Shown here one piece after another: positions 52,444 through 60,004 of a stretch of 64,000 nt of DNA. The translations under genes and the position numbers were made by a program. The notes below the pieces were generated by a model. That model was not told where the DNA came from. It searched no databases and worked only from the letters and a program-made list of their open reading frames with translations. The stretch is taken from the NCBI RefSeq assembly GCF_030406605.1, contig NZ_CP129104.1, positions 496,001 through 560,000 of the forward strand, in the 5' to 3' direction. The first letter of the stretch is position 1; every line of letters begins with the position of its first letter. The stretch comes from Curtobacterium sp. 458. Lineage in GTDB: Bacteria; Actinomycetota; Actinomycetes; Actinomycetales; Microbacteriaceae.

Positions 52444-53390
52444 GCGGTGGCCTCCTTGCGCTTGCGGCGCGCGCCTTCGCGCAGCCGCGGGTTGGACACG
52501 GCGTCGACGCCGAAGTTGATCAGGGTCAGGCTCATCGCCAGGAGGGCGATGCAGAGACCGGGGGCGAACAGCAGGATCCACTGACCGGTGAGCAGCGCGT
52601 TCGAGTTCTGCGCCCAGTAGAGGATCGTGCCCCAGCTGACGATCGACGAGTCACCGAGCCCGAGGAACTCGAGGCCCGCCTCGGCGAGGATCGCGCTCGT
52701 CGCCGCACCGAAGAACGAGCCGACGATGAGGCTCGTCATGTTCGGGAGGATCTCGCGGAACACGATGCGGGTGGCGCCGTCGCCGGAGAACTGCGCGGCC
52801 GTCACGAAGTCACGGCTGCGGAGCGACTGCGTCTGGCTCCGGAGGACCCGAGCGCCCCAGGCCCAGCCGGTGACCACGATCACGGCGATGATCACCGCGA
52901 TGCCGCCGTTCTGCAGGTACGCGGCGATGACGATCATGAGCGGCAGGCCGGGGATGACGAGGAAGAGGTTCACGATGAACCCGATGACCTCGGCGACCCA
53001 GCCGCGGATGTAACCCCAGCTCAGTCCGATGGCGACGGCCACGAGCGTGGAGAGGAAGCCCGCGACCGCACCGACGAGCACGGAGACCCGGGCGCCGTAG
53101 ATGAGCTGGGAGAGGACGTCCTCGCCGGCGGCGGTGGTGCCCATCCAGTGTGCCCAGGTGGCGTCGGCGCTGCGGGCGAAGCCGTTCTGGCTCGCGCCGT
53201 AGGGGGCGAGGAGCGGGGCGGCGATGGCCACGACGACGAACACGGCGAGGATGATGATGCCGATGCGGGCCTTGGTGTTGCTCCACACGACGCCGAACTG
53301 GCGGGCGGCGGCGAGCCACTTGGACGGGGCTGCTGGTTCGTGCTGCGTGCGTACTGCGACCGTGGTGTCCGGTGCTTTGGTCTGGGTCAT
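52440..53390 (-). CDS. ABC transporter permease (DppC/OppC type)
   Basis: 316-residue permease of the dipeptide/nickel/oligosaccharide class. The N-terminal polar segment and first membrane helix (IGIIILAVFVVVAIAAPLLAPYG) are followed by HWMGTTAAGEDVLSQLIYGARVSVLVGAVAGFLSTLVAVAIGLSWGY, typical of OppC. The EAA-like loop is FVTAAQFSGDGATRIVFREILPNM, and the C-terminus GLCIALLAMSLTLINFGVDAVSNPRLR closes the family pattern. It pairs with the DppB-type permease, whose stop its ATG overlaps. Confidence 0.93.
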   Translation of the reverse strand: MTQTKAPDTTVAVRTQHEPAAPSKWLAAARQFGVVWSNTKARIGIIILAVFVVVAIAAPLLAPYGASQNGFARSADATWAHWMGTTAAGEDVLSQLIYGARVSVLVGAVAGFLSTLVAVAIGLSWGYIRGWVAEVIGFIVNLFLVIPGLPLMIVIAAYLQNGGIAVIIAVIVVTGWAWGARVLRSQTQSLRSRDFVTAAQFSGDGATRIVFREILPNMTSLIVGSFFGAATSAILAEAGLEFLGLGDSSIVSWGTILYWAQNSNALLTGQWILLFAPGLCIALLAMSLTLINFGVDAVSNPRLREGARRKRKEATA

Positions 53391-54367
53391 CGGCGCGTCC
53401 TCGGGTCCAGGACGCCGTAGAGGACGTCCACGATGAAGTTGGCGATGAGCACCGACACGGTGATCATCAGGAAGAGGGCCTGCATGAGCGGGTAGTCCTG
53501 CCCGATCACGGCGTTGAACAGCAGGTAGCCGATGCCCGGGTACCCGAACACCTGCTCCACGAGCACGGACCCGCCGACGACACCGCCGAGCGCGAGGCCG
53601 AAGCCGGTGAGGTTCGGCAGGATCGCGTTCCGGGCTGCGTACCGGACGGCGACCGTTCGGCCGCGGAGCCCGTTGGCCTCGGCGAAGGTGACGTAGTCGT
53701 CGCCGAGCGTGTTGATCATCGCGTTGCGCATGCCGATGATCCAGCCGCCGAGGCTCGTCACGAGGATCGTGATCGCCGGGAGCATCGCGTGCTGCAGGGC
53801 GTCCCCGATGAACTGTCCGCTGAAGCCCGGCGTGGTCGTGGCCGAGTAGGCCCCGGTCGTCGGGAACCAGTGCAGGACGTAGCCGAGGAAGAACAGCAGC
53901 AGGAGCGCGGTCCAGAAGTACGGGAACGTCGACATGAAGCTGCCGGACAGGGTCGGCAGGGAGTCGAGCCAGGTGCCGCGCTTCCACGCCGCCCCGACGC
54001 CGATGAGGGTGCCGAGCACGAACGCGATGATCGTGACGAGCCCGACGAGCACCAGCGTGTACGGCAGCGCCTGCGCCACGAGGTCGCCGACGGGCTGGGG
54101 GTAGAACGTGTAGCTCGTGCCGAAGTCGAGGGTGACGACCTGGTGCAGGTAGCTGACGTACTGGTCCCAGAGGTTGCCGCTCGGGACGCCGAGCTGCGCC
54201 TCGATCGCCTTCTTCGTGGCGTCGGTGACGGGGCCGTTCTGGCTGAGCTTCGCGAGTGCGGCGTCGGTCGGGCTGCCCGGCATGAGCCGAGGGAGCACGA
54301 AGTTCAGCGTGACCGCGGCCCAGAGGGTCAGGACGAACAGGACGAGTTTCTGGAGGAGGTACTTCAC
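53387..54367 (-). CDS. ABC transporter permease (DppB/OppB type)
   Basis: 326-residue permease. It begins VKYLLQKLVLFVLTLWAAVTLNFVLPRLMPGSPTD, the OppB opening, contains DFGTSYTFYPQPVGDLVAQALPYTLVLVGL, and the EAA loop DDYVTFAEANGLRGRTVAVRYAARNAILPNLTGFG. Six membrane segments are expected. It starts with GTG at 54367, overlapping the stop of the binding-protein gene by four bases. Confidence 0.93.
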   Translation of the reverse strand: MKYLLQKLVLFVLTLWAAVTLNFVLPRLMPGSPTDAALAKLSQNGPVTDATKKAIEAQLGVPSGNLWDQYVSYLHQVVTLDFGTSYTFYPQPVGDLVAQALPYTLVLVGLVTIIAFVLGTLIGVGAAWKRGTWLDSLPTLSGSFMSTFPYFWTALLLLFFLGYVLHWFPTTGAYSATTTPGFSGQFIGDALQHAMLPAITILVTSLGGWIIGMRNAMINTLGDDYVTFAEANGLRGRTVAVRYAARNAILPNLTGFGLALGGVVGGSVLVEQVFGYPGIGYLLFNAVIGQDYPLMQALFLMITVSVLIANFIVDVLYGVLDPRTRR

Positions 54368-56157
54368 TTCGCTTCCTCCTGTTCCTCGAGGATCTGGCGG
54401 CCTGCGGCACTGTCGCGGAGCCGCAGTTTCGAGAAGATCAGCAGCGGTGCGGAGTCGTAGTTCTGCGGTGCCATGTACGGGTCCTCCGCGCTCGGCCACC
54501 CGACGAACTTGTTCGTGTTGAACAGACCCCAGAGGCCGCCGTAGTACATGCCGATGACCGGGACGTCGTCGTAGACGATGTTCTGCAGCTGGTGCAGGAT
54601 GGCCCGCTGCCGGGACTCGTCCGTCGTCGCCTTGTACTCGTCGAGGAGCGCCTGGGTGTCGGCGTTCCGGTACCGCTCGAAGTTGTTCACCGTCGACTTG
54701 CCGACGGGCTGGTAGAAGTCGCTCGACAGCAGCGAGTTGAAGGCCTGGTAGACGTCACCGTTGCCCATCCCGCCCATGGCCATGTCGAACTTTCCGTTGT
54801 TGAGGTTGGCCTGGTAGCCGGCGGGCTGCGGCGCCTGGAGGGACACCTTGATGCCGATCGCGGTGAGGTCGCGCTGCACCTGCTGGGCCGCGCGGAGCCA
54901 GTCGGAGTAGCCGTTCGCGGTCATGATCGTGATGGTCAGCTGCTTGCCGTCCTTCACGAGCTTGCCGCCCTGCTGCGTCCAGCCGGACTTCGCGAACTCC
55001 TGCAGCGACCGCTTCGTGTCCTGCGTGATCATCCCCTTGTCCGGGATGGACGGGTCGAGGTACTGCTCCTGGTTCGGCAGGATCAGGCCCGTCTGACCGG
55101 CGGCCGTCAGGTTGCCCTCGGTCGCGGTCTCGGCGATGTCCTGCCGGTCGAGCGCGTACGAGATGCCCTTGCGGACGTTGACGTCGTTGTACGGCGCCTT
55201 CGTGAGGTTCGGCACGAGGCCGATGACACCGCCGGCCGGGAACCACCACGTGTTGGTCTTCGACGCAGCACCCCACGTGCCCTTGACGTCCGAGATGAAC
55301 GAGTACGCCCAGTCGTAGCCACGCGTGACGGTGTCGAGCTGGGTGTTCGTGGCTGGGAGGATGAGGTGCTTGATGGCGATCTTGTCGGCCTGCCAGTACC
55401 GGGGGTTCTTGTCCATCGAGTACTGCTGGTCGGTGTAGTTGCCGAGCACGAACGGCCCGGTGCCGACGGGGTTCGGGTCGCGCCACGTGGTCGGGTCCTT
55501 GACCTTCCCCCAGTGCTGCTCGCCGAGGATGTACGTCGCGCCGATGATGTTGAGGCTCGGCACGTCGTCGCTCTTGAGGTGGAAGACGACGTGGTCGCCG
55601 TCCTGCTCGATGCGGTCGATGTGCTGCCAGGCGCCCTTGATGTCCATCGCGGGGAACTTCTTGAGCAGGTCGAACGTGAAGACGACGTCCTTCGCGCTGA
55701 AGGGATCGCCGTTCGACCACTCGACGCCCTGCCGGATGGTCATGTCGATCGTGCGCGCGTCCGGCTGGGTCCAGCTGCTCGCGAGCCAGGGCGTGCCCTT
55801 GCCGTCGAGCGGGTTGACCTCGATCAGCGGCTCGTACATCCACTTGCTCGCGGTGCGGGCGTTCGAGATGTACGGGTTGAAGTTGCGGTCGAACAGCGGG
55901 TTGCCGTGGTCGGCGTTGATGAGCATCGTGTCCTTGCCGATGCTCGGGTCCGGCTGGGAGCGGACCTGGATGCTGCAGCCGCTCGCCGCGAGGGCCACGA
56001 CGGCGATGCCGGCCAGGGCGGCGAGGAGACGGCCGCGCCGGCGGGGACGGGCGGGGCCGGTGGCACGGGTGCCGCGGGCTGCGCGCGGAGCGGCCGTCTG
56101 TGGGCCTGCTGGTTCGCGCATGCCTGGCTCGCGCATGCGCTGTGGGGGAAGCGTCAT
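54364..56157 (-). CDS. Family 5 substrate-binding lipoprotein (peptide/oligosaccharide type)
   Basis: 597-residue extracytoplasmic binding protein. An unusually long basic N-terminus (about 40 residues) precedes the hydrophobic signal LLAALAGIAVVALAASGC with lipobox Cys. The mature protein is an SBP_bac_5 type (WMYEPLIEVNP, WLASSWTQPDARTIDMTIRQGVEWSNGDPFSAKDVVFTFDLL, NVRKGISYALDRQDIAETA). This class binds peptides but also cello- and other oligosaccharides. With GH1, a hydrolase and a LacI regulator in the operon, a beta-glucoside ligand is more likely. ATG 56157 is used; a LacI-type operator lies 38 bp upstream. Confidence 0.9.
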   Translation of the reverse strand: MTLPPQRMREPGMREPAGPQTAAPRAARGTRATGPARPRRRGRLLAALAGIAVVALAASGCSIQVRSQPDPSIGKDTMLINADHGNPLFDRNFNPYISNARTASKWMYEPLIEVNPLDGKGTPWLASSWTQPDARTIDMTIRQGVEWSNGDPFSAKDVVFTFDLLKKFPAMDIKGAWQHIDRIEQDGDHVVFHLKSDDVPSLNIIGATYILGEQHWGKVKDPTTWRDPNPVGTGPFVLGNYTDQQYSMDKNPRYWQADKIAIKHLILPATNTQLDTVTRGYDWAYSFISDVKGTWGAASKTNTWWFPAGGVIGLVPNLTKAPYNDVNVRKGISYALDRQDIAETATEGNLTAAGQTGLILPNQEQYLDPSIPDKGMITQDTKRSLQEFAKSGWTQQGGKLVKDGKQLTITIMTANGYSDWLRAAQQVQRDLTAIGIKVSLQAPQPAGYQANLNNGKFDMAMGGMGNGDVYQAFNSLLSSDFYQPVGKSTVNNFERYRNADTQALLDEYKATTDESRQRAILHQLQNIVYDDVPVIGMYYGGLWGLFNTNKFVGWPSAEDPYMAPQNYDSAPLLIFSKLRLRDSAAGRQILEEQEEAK

Positions 56158-56194
56158 TGCTCGGTCGACCTCCGTGTCGATTGGGTACCGCACC

Positions 56195-56223
56195 AATGTA
56201 TGCGCTTACATCGCGGCGTGCAA
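56195..56223 (-). promoter_or_regulatory. Promoter and LacI-type operator of the glucoside operon
   Basis: Minus strand: -35 TTGCAC (56223-56218), 17-nt spacer, -10 TACATT (56200-56195). The spacer and -10 are covered by ATGTATGCGCTTACAT (56196-56211), a 16-bp palindrome with one mismatched pair and the GCGC centre typical of LacI-family operators. The adjacent LacI protein is the obvious ligand. Confidence 0.75.
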
Positions 56224-56267
56224 CCACCGGTCCTGATCGGCGGGGTGCAACACGGCGTCCGGTGCCG

Positions 56268-57374
56268 TCAGGCGTCGAGGACCGGCGGGCAGCTCTCGCG
56301 GAGCAGCACCTCGACCGGCAGGCGCACGGCACGCGGGGGCCCGTCGGGGCGGGCGAGCCGCTCGACGATCGCCCGCACGGCGGCACGCCCGAGCTCCCCC
56401 ATCGGCTGGTGCACGGTCGTGAGGCGCGGCTGCGAGAAGCGACCAGCGTCGATGCCGTCGAACCCGGTGACGACGACGTCCTCCGGCACCCGGATGCCGA
56501 GGGCCGCAGCGGCGTCGAGCGTGCCGAGCGCCGACTGGTCGTTCGAGCAGACGACCGCACGGGGGACGGCACCCTCGAAGAGCGACGTCGCGAGCTCCCG
56601 GGCGCGGGCGCGGCCGAAGTCGCCGTGCACCACGGGCACGTCGGCCGGGTCGACCCCGTGCTCGACGAGGGCCGCGCGGAACCCCGCCGCGCGCTCCATG
56701 TCGTCCGGCGAGTCGATCGGACCGGCGACGTAGGCGATCGAGCGGATCCCGAGGCGTCCGACCACGTGCGACACGACGGTCCGCATGCCCGCGGCGTTGT
56801 CGACGCTCACCGAGTCGAAGCCGTGCGAGCGCCGGTCGTCCGCGAGCACCACCACGGGGATGCGCCGGGCGACGTGCTCGAGCAGTTCGTCCGGGACGGT
56901 CTGCGCGAGCACGGCGAGGCCGTCGACCCGGCCGGCGACGTCGTTCACGATGACGTCCCTCGAGGGACCCCGACCGGCCGCGACCATGAGCGCGAGGCCG
57001 CGTTGCCACGCCTCGACCTCGGCGCCGCGGAGGACCTCGTCGAAGTAGAGGTTCGACGAGAACGGCTGCGTCACGTGCCGGCGGTCGTCGACCACGCGGA
57101 CACCGCCGTCCGTGACGAGGTCCGGCCGCTCGTCGGGCACGACGTCGAAGCCCGGGAGCAGGAGTCCGACCACGCCGGTGCGCTTGCCGGCGAGCGCACG
57201 CGCGTTGCCGGAGGGCACGTAGCCGAGCGTCCGGATGGCCGCCTGCACGCGGTCGCGGGTGCCCTCGCGGACGGCGTCGGGCGTCCGGAGCACGCGCGAG
57301 ACGGTGGCGATGGAGACACCGGCGGCGGACGCCACGTCGTAGACCGTGGGAGGTGCGGTGCGCTGTCCAGCCAA
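56268..57374 (-). CDS. LacI-family transcriptional regulator
   Basis: 368-residue LacI/GalR repressor. The N-terminal helix-turn-helix and hinge read PTVYDVASAAGVSIATVSRVLRTPDAVREGTRDRVQAAIRTLGYVPSGNARALAGKRT; the sugar-binding domain includes GVVGLLLPGFD, DAAAALGIRVPEDVVVTGFDGIDAGRFSQPRLTTVHQPMGELGR. TTG at 57374 is chosen as start because GGGAGG lies 6 nt upstream and only a short leader then precedes the DNA-binding domain. An upstream GTG (57464) would add 30 unrelated residues. The Shine-Dalgarno lies in an arm of the palindromic repeat. Probably responds to a glucoside. Confidence 0.88.
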   Translation of the reverse strand: MAGQRTAPPTVYDVASAAGVSIATVSRVLRTPDAVREGTRDRVQAAIRTLGYVPSGNARALAGKRTGVVGLLLPGFDVVPDERPDLVTDGGVRVVDDRRHVTQPFSSNLYFDEVLRGAEVEAWQRGLALMVAAGRGPSRDVIVNDVAGRVDGLAVLAQTVPDELLEHVARRIPVVVLADDRRSHGFDSVSVDNAAGMRTVVSHVVGRLGIRSIAYVAGPIDSPDDMERAAGFRAALVEHGVDPADVPVVHGDFGRARARELATSLFEGAVPRAVVCSNDQSALGTLDAAAALGIRVPEDVVVTGFDGIDAGRFSQPRLTTVHQPMGELGRAAVRAIVERLARPDGPPRAVRLPVEVLLRESCPPVLDA

Positions 57375-57600
57375 GCCGTGCCTCCCGTCCGCCGTCGCGC
57401 TGGTGGTGCCGCGCCCGGTGCGGCCGGACCATCCTAGGCACGCCGTCCGGGCCGATCCGTCCACAGGTGCGCGCAGACCCTTGCGCTCCGCGGACGAACA
57501 CGGTCACACTTGAGCGACCTCAGTACGTCCCGTGAGGAAGCGCATCCGCAGGCAGGGGCCTGCGCCACCGATCCGATGCCCACACACACAGGAGCCGACG

Positions 57601-57753
57601 ATGTCGAAGAACACCCGCGGACAGAGCCGTGACGTCATCACCGAGTCGATCGCCATCGACGAGGTGAAGAGCGGACTGCTCGACCACAGTCAGGGGAACC
57701 AGAACGCCTGGATCTTCGGTGAGGTCGACGGGAGCGAGGAACCGACGCTCTGA
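57601..57753 (+). CDS. Orphan small protein, 50 aa
   Basis: A 50-residue acidic protein starting MSKNTRGQSRDVITESIAIDE and ending WIFGEVDGSEEPTL. AGGAG lies 6 nt before the ATG. No membrane segment, cysteine, signal or known motif is visible. The N-terminal half looks helical and leader-like; the C-terminal half (GNQNAWIFGEVDG) is rich in Gly, Asn and acidic residues. No peptide-modifying enzyme or dedicated exporter is adjacent, although an MFS gene lies 850 bp away. Convergent with the GntR gene. I do not recognise it; the clear ribosome site argues that it is translated. Confidence 0.55.
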   Translation: MSKNTRGQSRDVITESIAIDEVKSGLLDHSQGNQNAWIFGEVDGSEEPTL

Positions 57754-57780
57754 CGCGCCGGTCGACGCGAGCTAGCGCCG

Positions 57781-58539
57781 TCAGCGCTCCGTCGACCCGT
57801 TGGCGCGCTCGGCCGGCCCGCCGGAGCGTTCGGTCGGCCCGACGATCGCCATGCCCGCACCGCGGAGCCGCCGTCGCTCCTGCGCGATGAACGCGAGCAG
57901 CCGGTCGTTGGTACCGGCGACGTGCGCTGCGAGCAGTTCCGCCGCGCGGTCGGCGTCGCCCGAACGGACGGCGTCGAGGATCTGGCTGTGCTCGTCCCAG
58001 GCGGCGTCGCGGGCCTCGGGCGTCCGCACCTCGATCCAGCGGGTCCGCTCGAGGCGGGTGAGCGCGTCCGCGACGGCGTCGGTGATGAACCGGTTGCCGC
58101 CGAGCGACGCGAGGTCGAGGTGGAACGTCGAGCCCATCCGGATGCCCGAGCGCTGGTCGGGTGCCTCGCGGAGGTCGTCGAGGTGTGCCCGGACCTCGTC
58201 GAGCTGCTCGGTGGAGGCGCGCGCGACCGCGAGCCTGGCGGCCGCGGGCTCGAGGACGCCACGGAGTTCCGCGAGCGAGGCGATCTCGTCGAGGTCGATC
58301 GGGGTGACCATCCACGAGCGCCCCTCGTGCAGGATGAGCCCCTCGCGTTCGAGCCGCGACAGTGCGGCTCGGACCGGGGTGCGCGAGGCATGGAACCGCG
58401 CCTCGAGCCCGCGCTCCGAGATGCGCTCGCCCGGGGCGATGTCGAGGGTCAGGACCGCCGCGCGCAGGTTGTCGTAGAGCTGCGCGGTCTGCGAGACCGC
58501 CACGCCGTCCGCGGTCACCACGTCTGTCGTTCCAGCCAC
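57781..58539 (-). CDS. GntR-family regulator (FadR/FCD subfamily)
   Basis: 252-residue regulator. The winged helix-turn-helix is LYDNLRAAVLTLDIAPGERISERGLEARFHASRTPVRAALSRLEREGLI, and the C-terminal all-helical FCD ligand domain contains ELRGVLEPAAARLAVARAS, FHLDLASLGGNRFI and AELLAAHVAGTNDRLLAFI, with the His residues expected for metal-bound carboxylate sensing. A GTG start at 58539 lies 8 nt after TAGGCT (leaderless-type). Two GGTATACC palindromes in the divergent region to the MFS gene are the likely operators, so it probably controls export or uptake of a carboxylate. Confidence 0.88.
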   Translation of the reverse strand: MAGTTDVVTADGVAVSQTAQLYDNLRAAVLTLDIAPGERISERGLEARFHASRTPVRAALSRLEREGLILHEGRSWMVTPIDLDEIASLAELRGVLEPAAARLAVARASTEQLDEVRAHLDDLREAPDQRSGIRMGSTFHLDLASLGGNRFITDAVADALTRLERTRWIEVRTPEARDAAWDEHSQILDAVRSGDADRAAELLAAHVAGTNDRLLAFIAQERRRLRGAGMAIVGPTERSGGPAERANGSTER

Positions 58540-58560
58540 GGTCCGAGAGCCTAGCAGGAA

Positions 58561-58584
58561 TGGTATACCGTTTTGGTATACCAA
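58561..58584. promoter_or_regulatory. Double GGTATACC operator between gntR and MFS genes
   Basis: GGTATACC at 58562-58569 and again inside the perfect 12-bp palindrome TTGGTATACCAA at 58573-58584, centres 13 bp apart. TGGTnnACCA-type sites are common for FCD-class GntR proteins. Location between the divergent genes fits control of both. Confidence 0.72.
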
Positions 58585-58606
58585 TCAGTCCCCGAACGGA
58601 ATCATC

Positions 58607-59803
58607 GTGACGACGACCACCACATCGCGCCCGACGATGAGCCGCCGCGCGTGGACGATGCTCGCGCTGGGCGTCGCCGCGCAGGCAGCCGGCACCCTCG
58701 TCGTCTCCGCGCCCGCGCTCCTCATCCCGCACCTGCACGCCCACGGCACCCCGCTGCCCGTCGCCGGCGTCCTCGCCGCATCGCCCACGTTCGGCATGGT
58801 GCTCACCCTGATCGCCTGGGGCGCCGTCACGGACCGGTTCGGCGAGCGTGCGGTGATCGCCGGTGGTCTCGTCCTGACGACCGTCGCGGTGGCGGCAGCG
58901 TGGCTCGCGGCGGGGAACACCGTGCTGCTCGGGATCGCGTTCCTCGCAGCGGGCATGACGAGCGCGTCGACGAACGCCGCGAGCGGTCGCGTGGTGGTGG
59001 GGTGGTTCCCGAAGGAGCGCCGCGGGCTCGCGATGGGCATCCGGCAGATGTCACAGCCGCTCGGCGTGACCCTGGCGGCGGTGACGGTGCCGCAACTCGC
59101 CGAGTCCGCCGGCATCCGGGCATCGCTCGTGCTGCCGGTCGTGCTCTGCGCCGTGCTCGCGGTGCTCTGTACGATCGGGATCGTCAACCCGCCGAGGGCC
59201 TCGCGGGCCGACGCCCCGGCGGAGCACGTGGCGAACCCCTACCGCACCGACGGGTTCCTCTGGCGGGTGCACGCGGTGTCGGTGCTGCTCGTCGTGCCGC
59301 AGTTCACCCTGTCCACGTACGGGCTGGTGTGGCTCGTCGGGCTCGGATGGTCGACGGGTGCGGCCGGACTCCTCGTCGGCGGCGCACAGTTCGTCGGTGC
59401 CGTCGGGCGCATCCTCGTCGGGGCCTGGAGCGACCGGGTCGGCTCCCGCGTCGGCCCCCTGCGGATCGTCGCCCTGAGCGCCGCGGCGGTGATGGGCGTG
59501 CTCGCGCTCGTGGACGTGACACACCTGGCGGCGGGGGCGGTGTTCCTCGTGGTGGCGACGAGCGTGACCGTCGCGGACAACGGGCTGGCGTACACGTCGG
59601 TGGCCGAGGCCGCGGGACCGTTCTGGTCGGGTCGCGCCCTCGGGGCGCAGAACACGGGGCAGTTCATCGCGGCGAGCGCCGTCGGGCCCGGGGTCGGCGC
59701 GCTCGTCGCGGGCCTCGGGTTCGCCGCGTCCTTCTCGATCGTGGCGGTCCTGCCGCTGCTCGCGCTCCCGCTCGTGCCGAGGGCGGACCGCTCGCACGAC
59801 TGA
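58607..59803 (+). CDS. MFS transporter (12-TM)
   Basis: 398-residue major facilitator with twelve predicted membrane segments. The loop 2-3 motif is GAVTDRFGERAVIAGG, helix 4-5 has GRVVVGWFPKERRGLAMGIRQMSQPLGVTL (typical of the nitrate/cyanate/organic-acid transporter clade), and the second half repeats GRILVGAWSDRVGSRVGP. The substrate is unknown; linkage to an FCD-type GntR regulator suggests a small carboxylate or cyanate-like anion. It starts with GTG at 58607. Followed by a bidirectional palindrome. Confidence 0.88.
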   Translation: MTTTTTSRPTMSRRAWTMLALGVAAQAAGTLVVSAPALLIPHLHAHGTPLPVAGVLAASPTFGMVLTLIAWGAVTDRFGERAVIAGGLVLTTVAVAAAWLAAGNTVLLGIAFLAAGMTSASTNAASGRVVVGWFPKERRGLAMGIRQMSQPLGVTLAAVTVPQLAESAGIRASLVLPVVLCAVLAVLCTIGIVNPPRASRADAPAEHVANPYRTDGFLWRVHAVSVLLVVPQFTLSTYGLVWLVGLGWSTGAAGLLVGGAQFVGAVGRILVGAWSDRVGSRVGPLRIVALSAAAVMGVLALVDVTHLAAGAVFLVVATSVTVADNGLAYTSVAEAAGPFWSGRALGAQNTGQFIAASAVGPGVGALVAGLGFAASFSIVAVLPLLALPLVPRADRSHD

Positions 59804-59944
59804 CGCGCCCGGGCGTGCGGTACCGAGGTTGCGCGACTCGCCGCCCGCAGGTCGCCGAGGTTCCGACGACCGAGGCGGGAGCCGGCGAGATGCCGGTGTT
59901 CCGGAACCTCGGCAGGGCGGCTCGGGTGCGGACGCGCGCGCGGG

Positions 59945-59990
59945 ACGGACTGGAGGCCCGTGGCGGGGTCGCCACGGGCCTCCCGTCCGT
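59945..59990. terminator. Bidirectional palindromic terminator (GGGAGGC family)
   Basis: Arms 59945-59965 and 59970-59990 pair with one mismatch around loop GGGT; core GGAGGCCCGTGGCG and complement. It lies between the convergent MFS gene (ends 59803) and the eRF1-like gene (ends 60005). Confidence 0.76.
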
Positions 59991-60004
59991 CAGGGGTCAC
60001 GTGA

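Noticed and set aside
57601..57753. Lasso or lanthipeptide precursor interpretation of the 50-aa protein
   Set aside because: It has no cysteine, no threonine at the usual lasso leader position, no suitable ring Gly-to-Asp/Glu spacing and no adjacent maturation genes. It is kept as an unknown small protein only.
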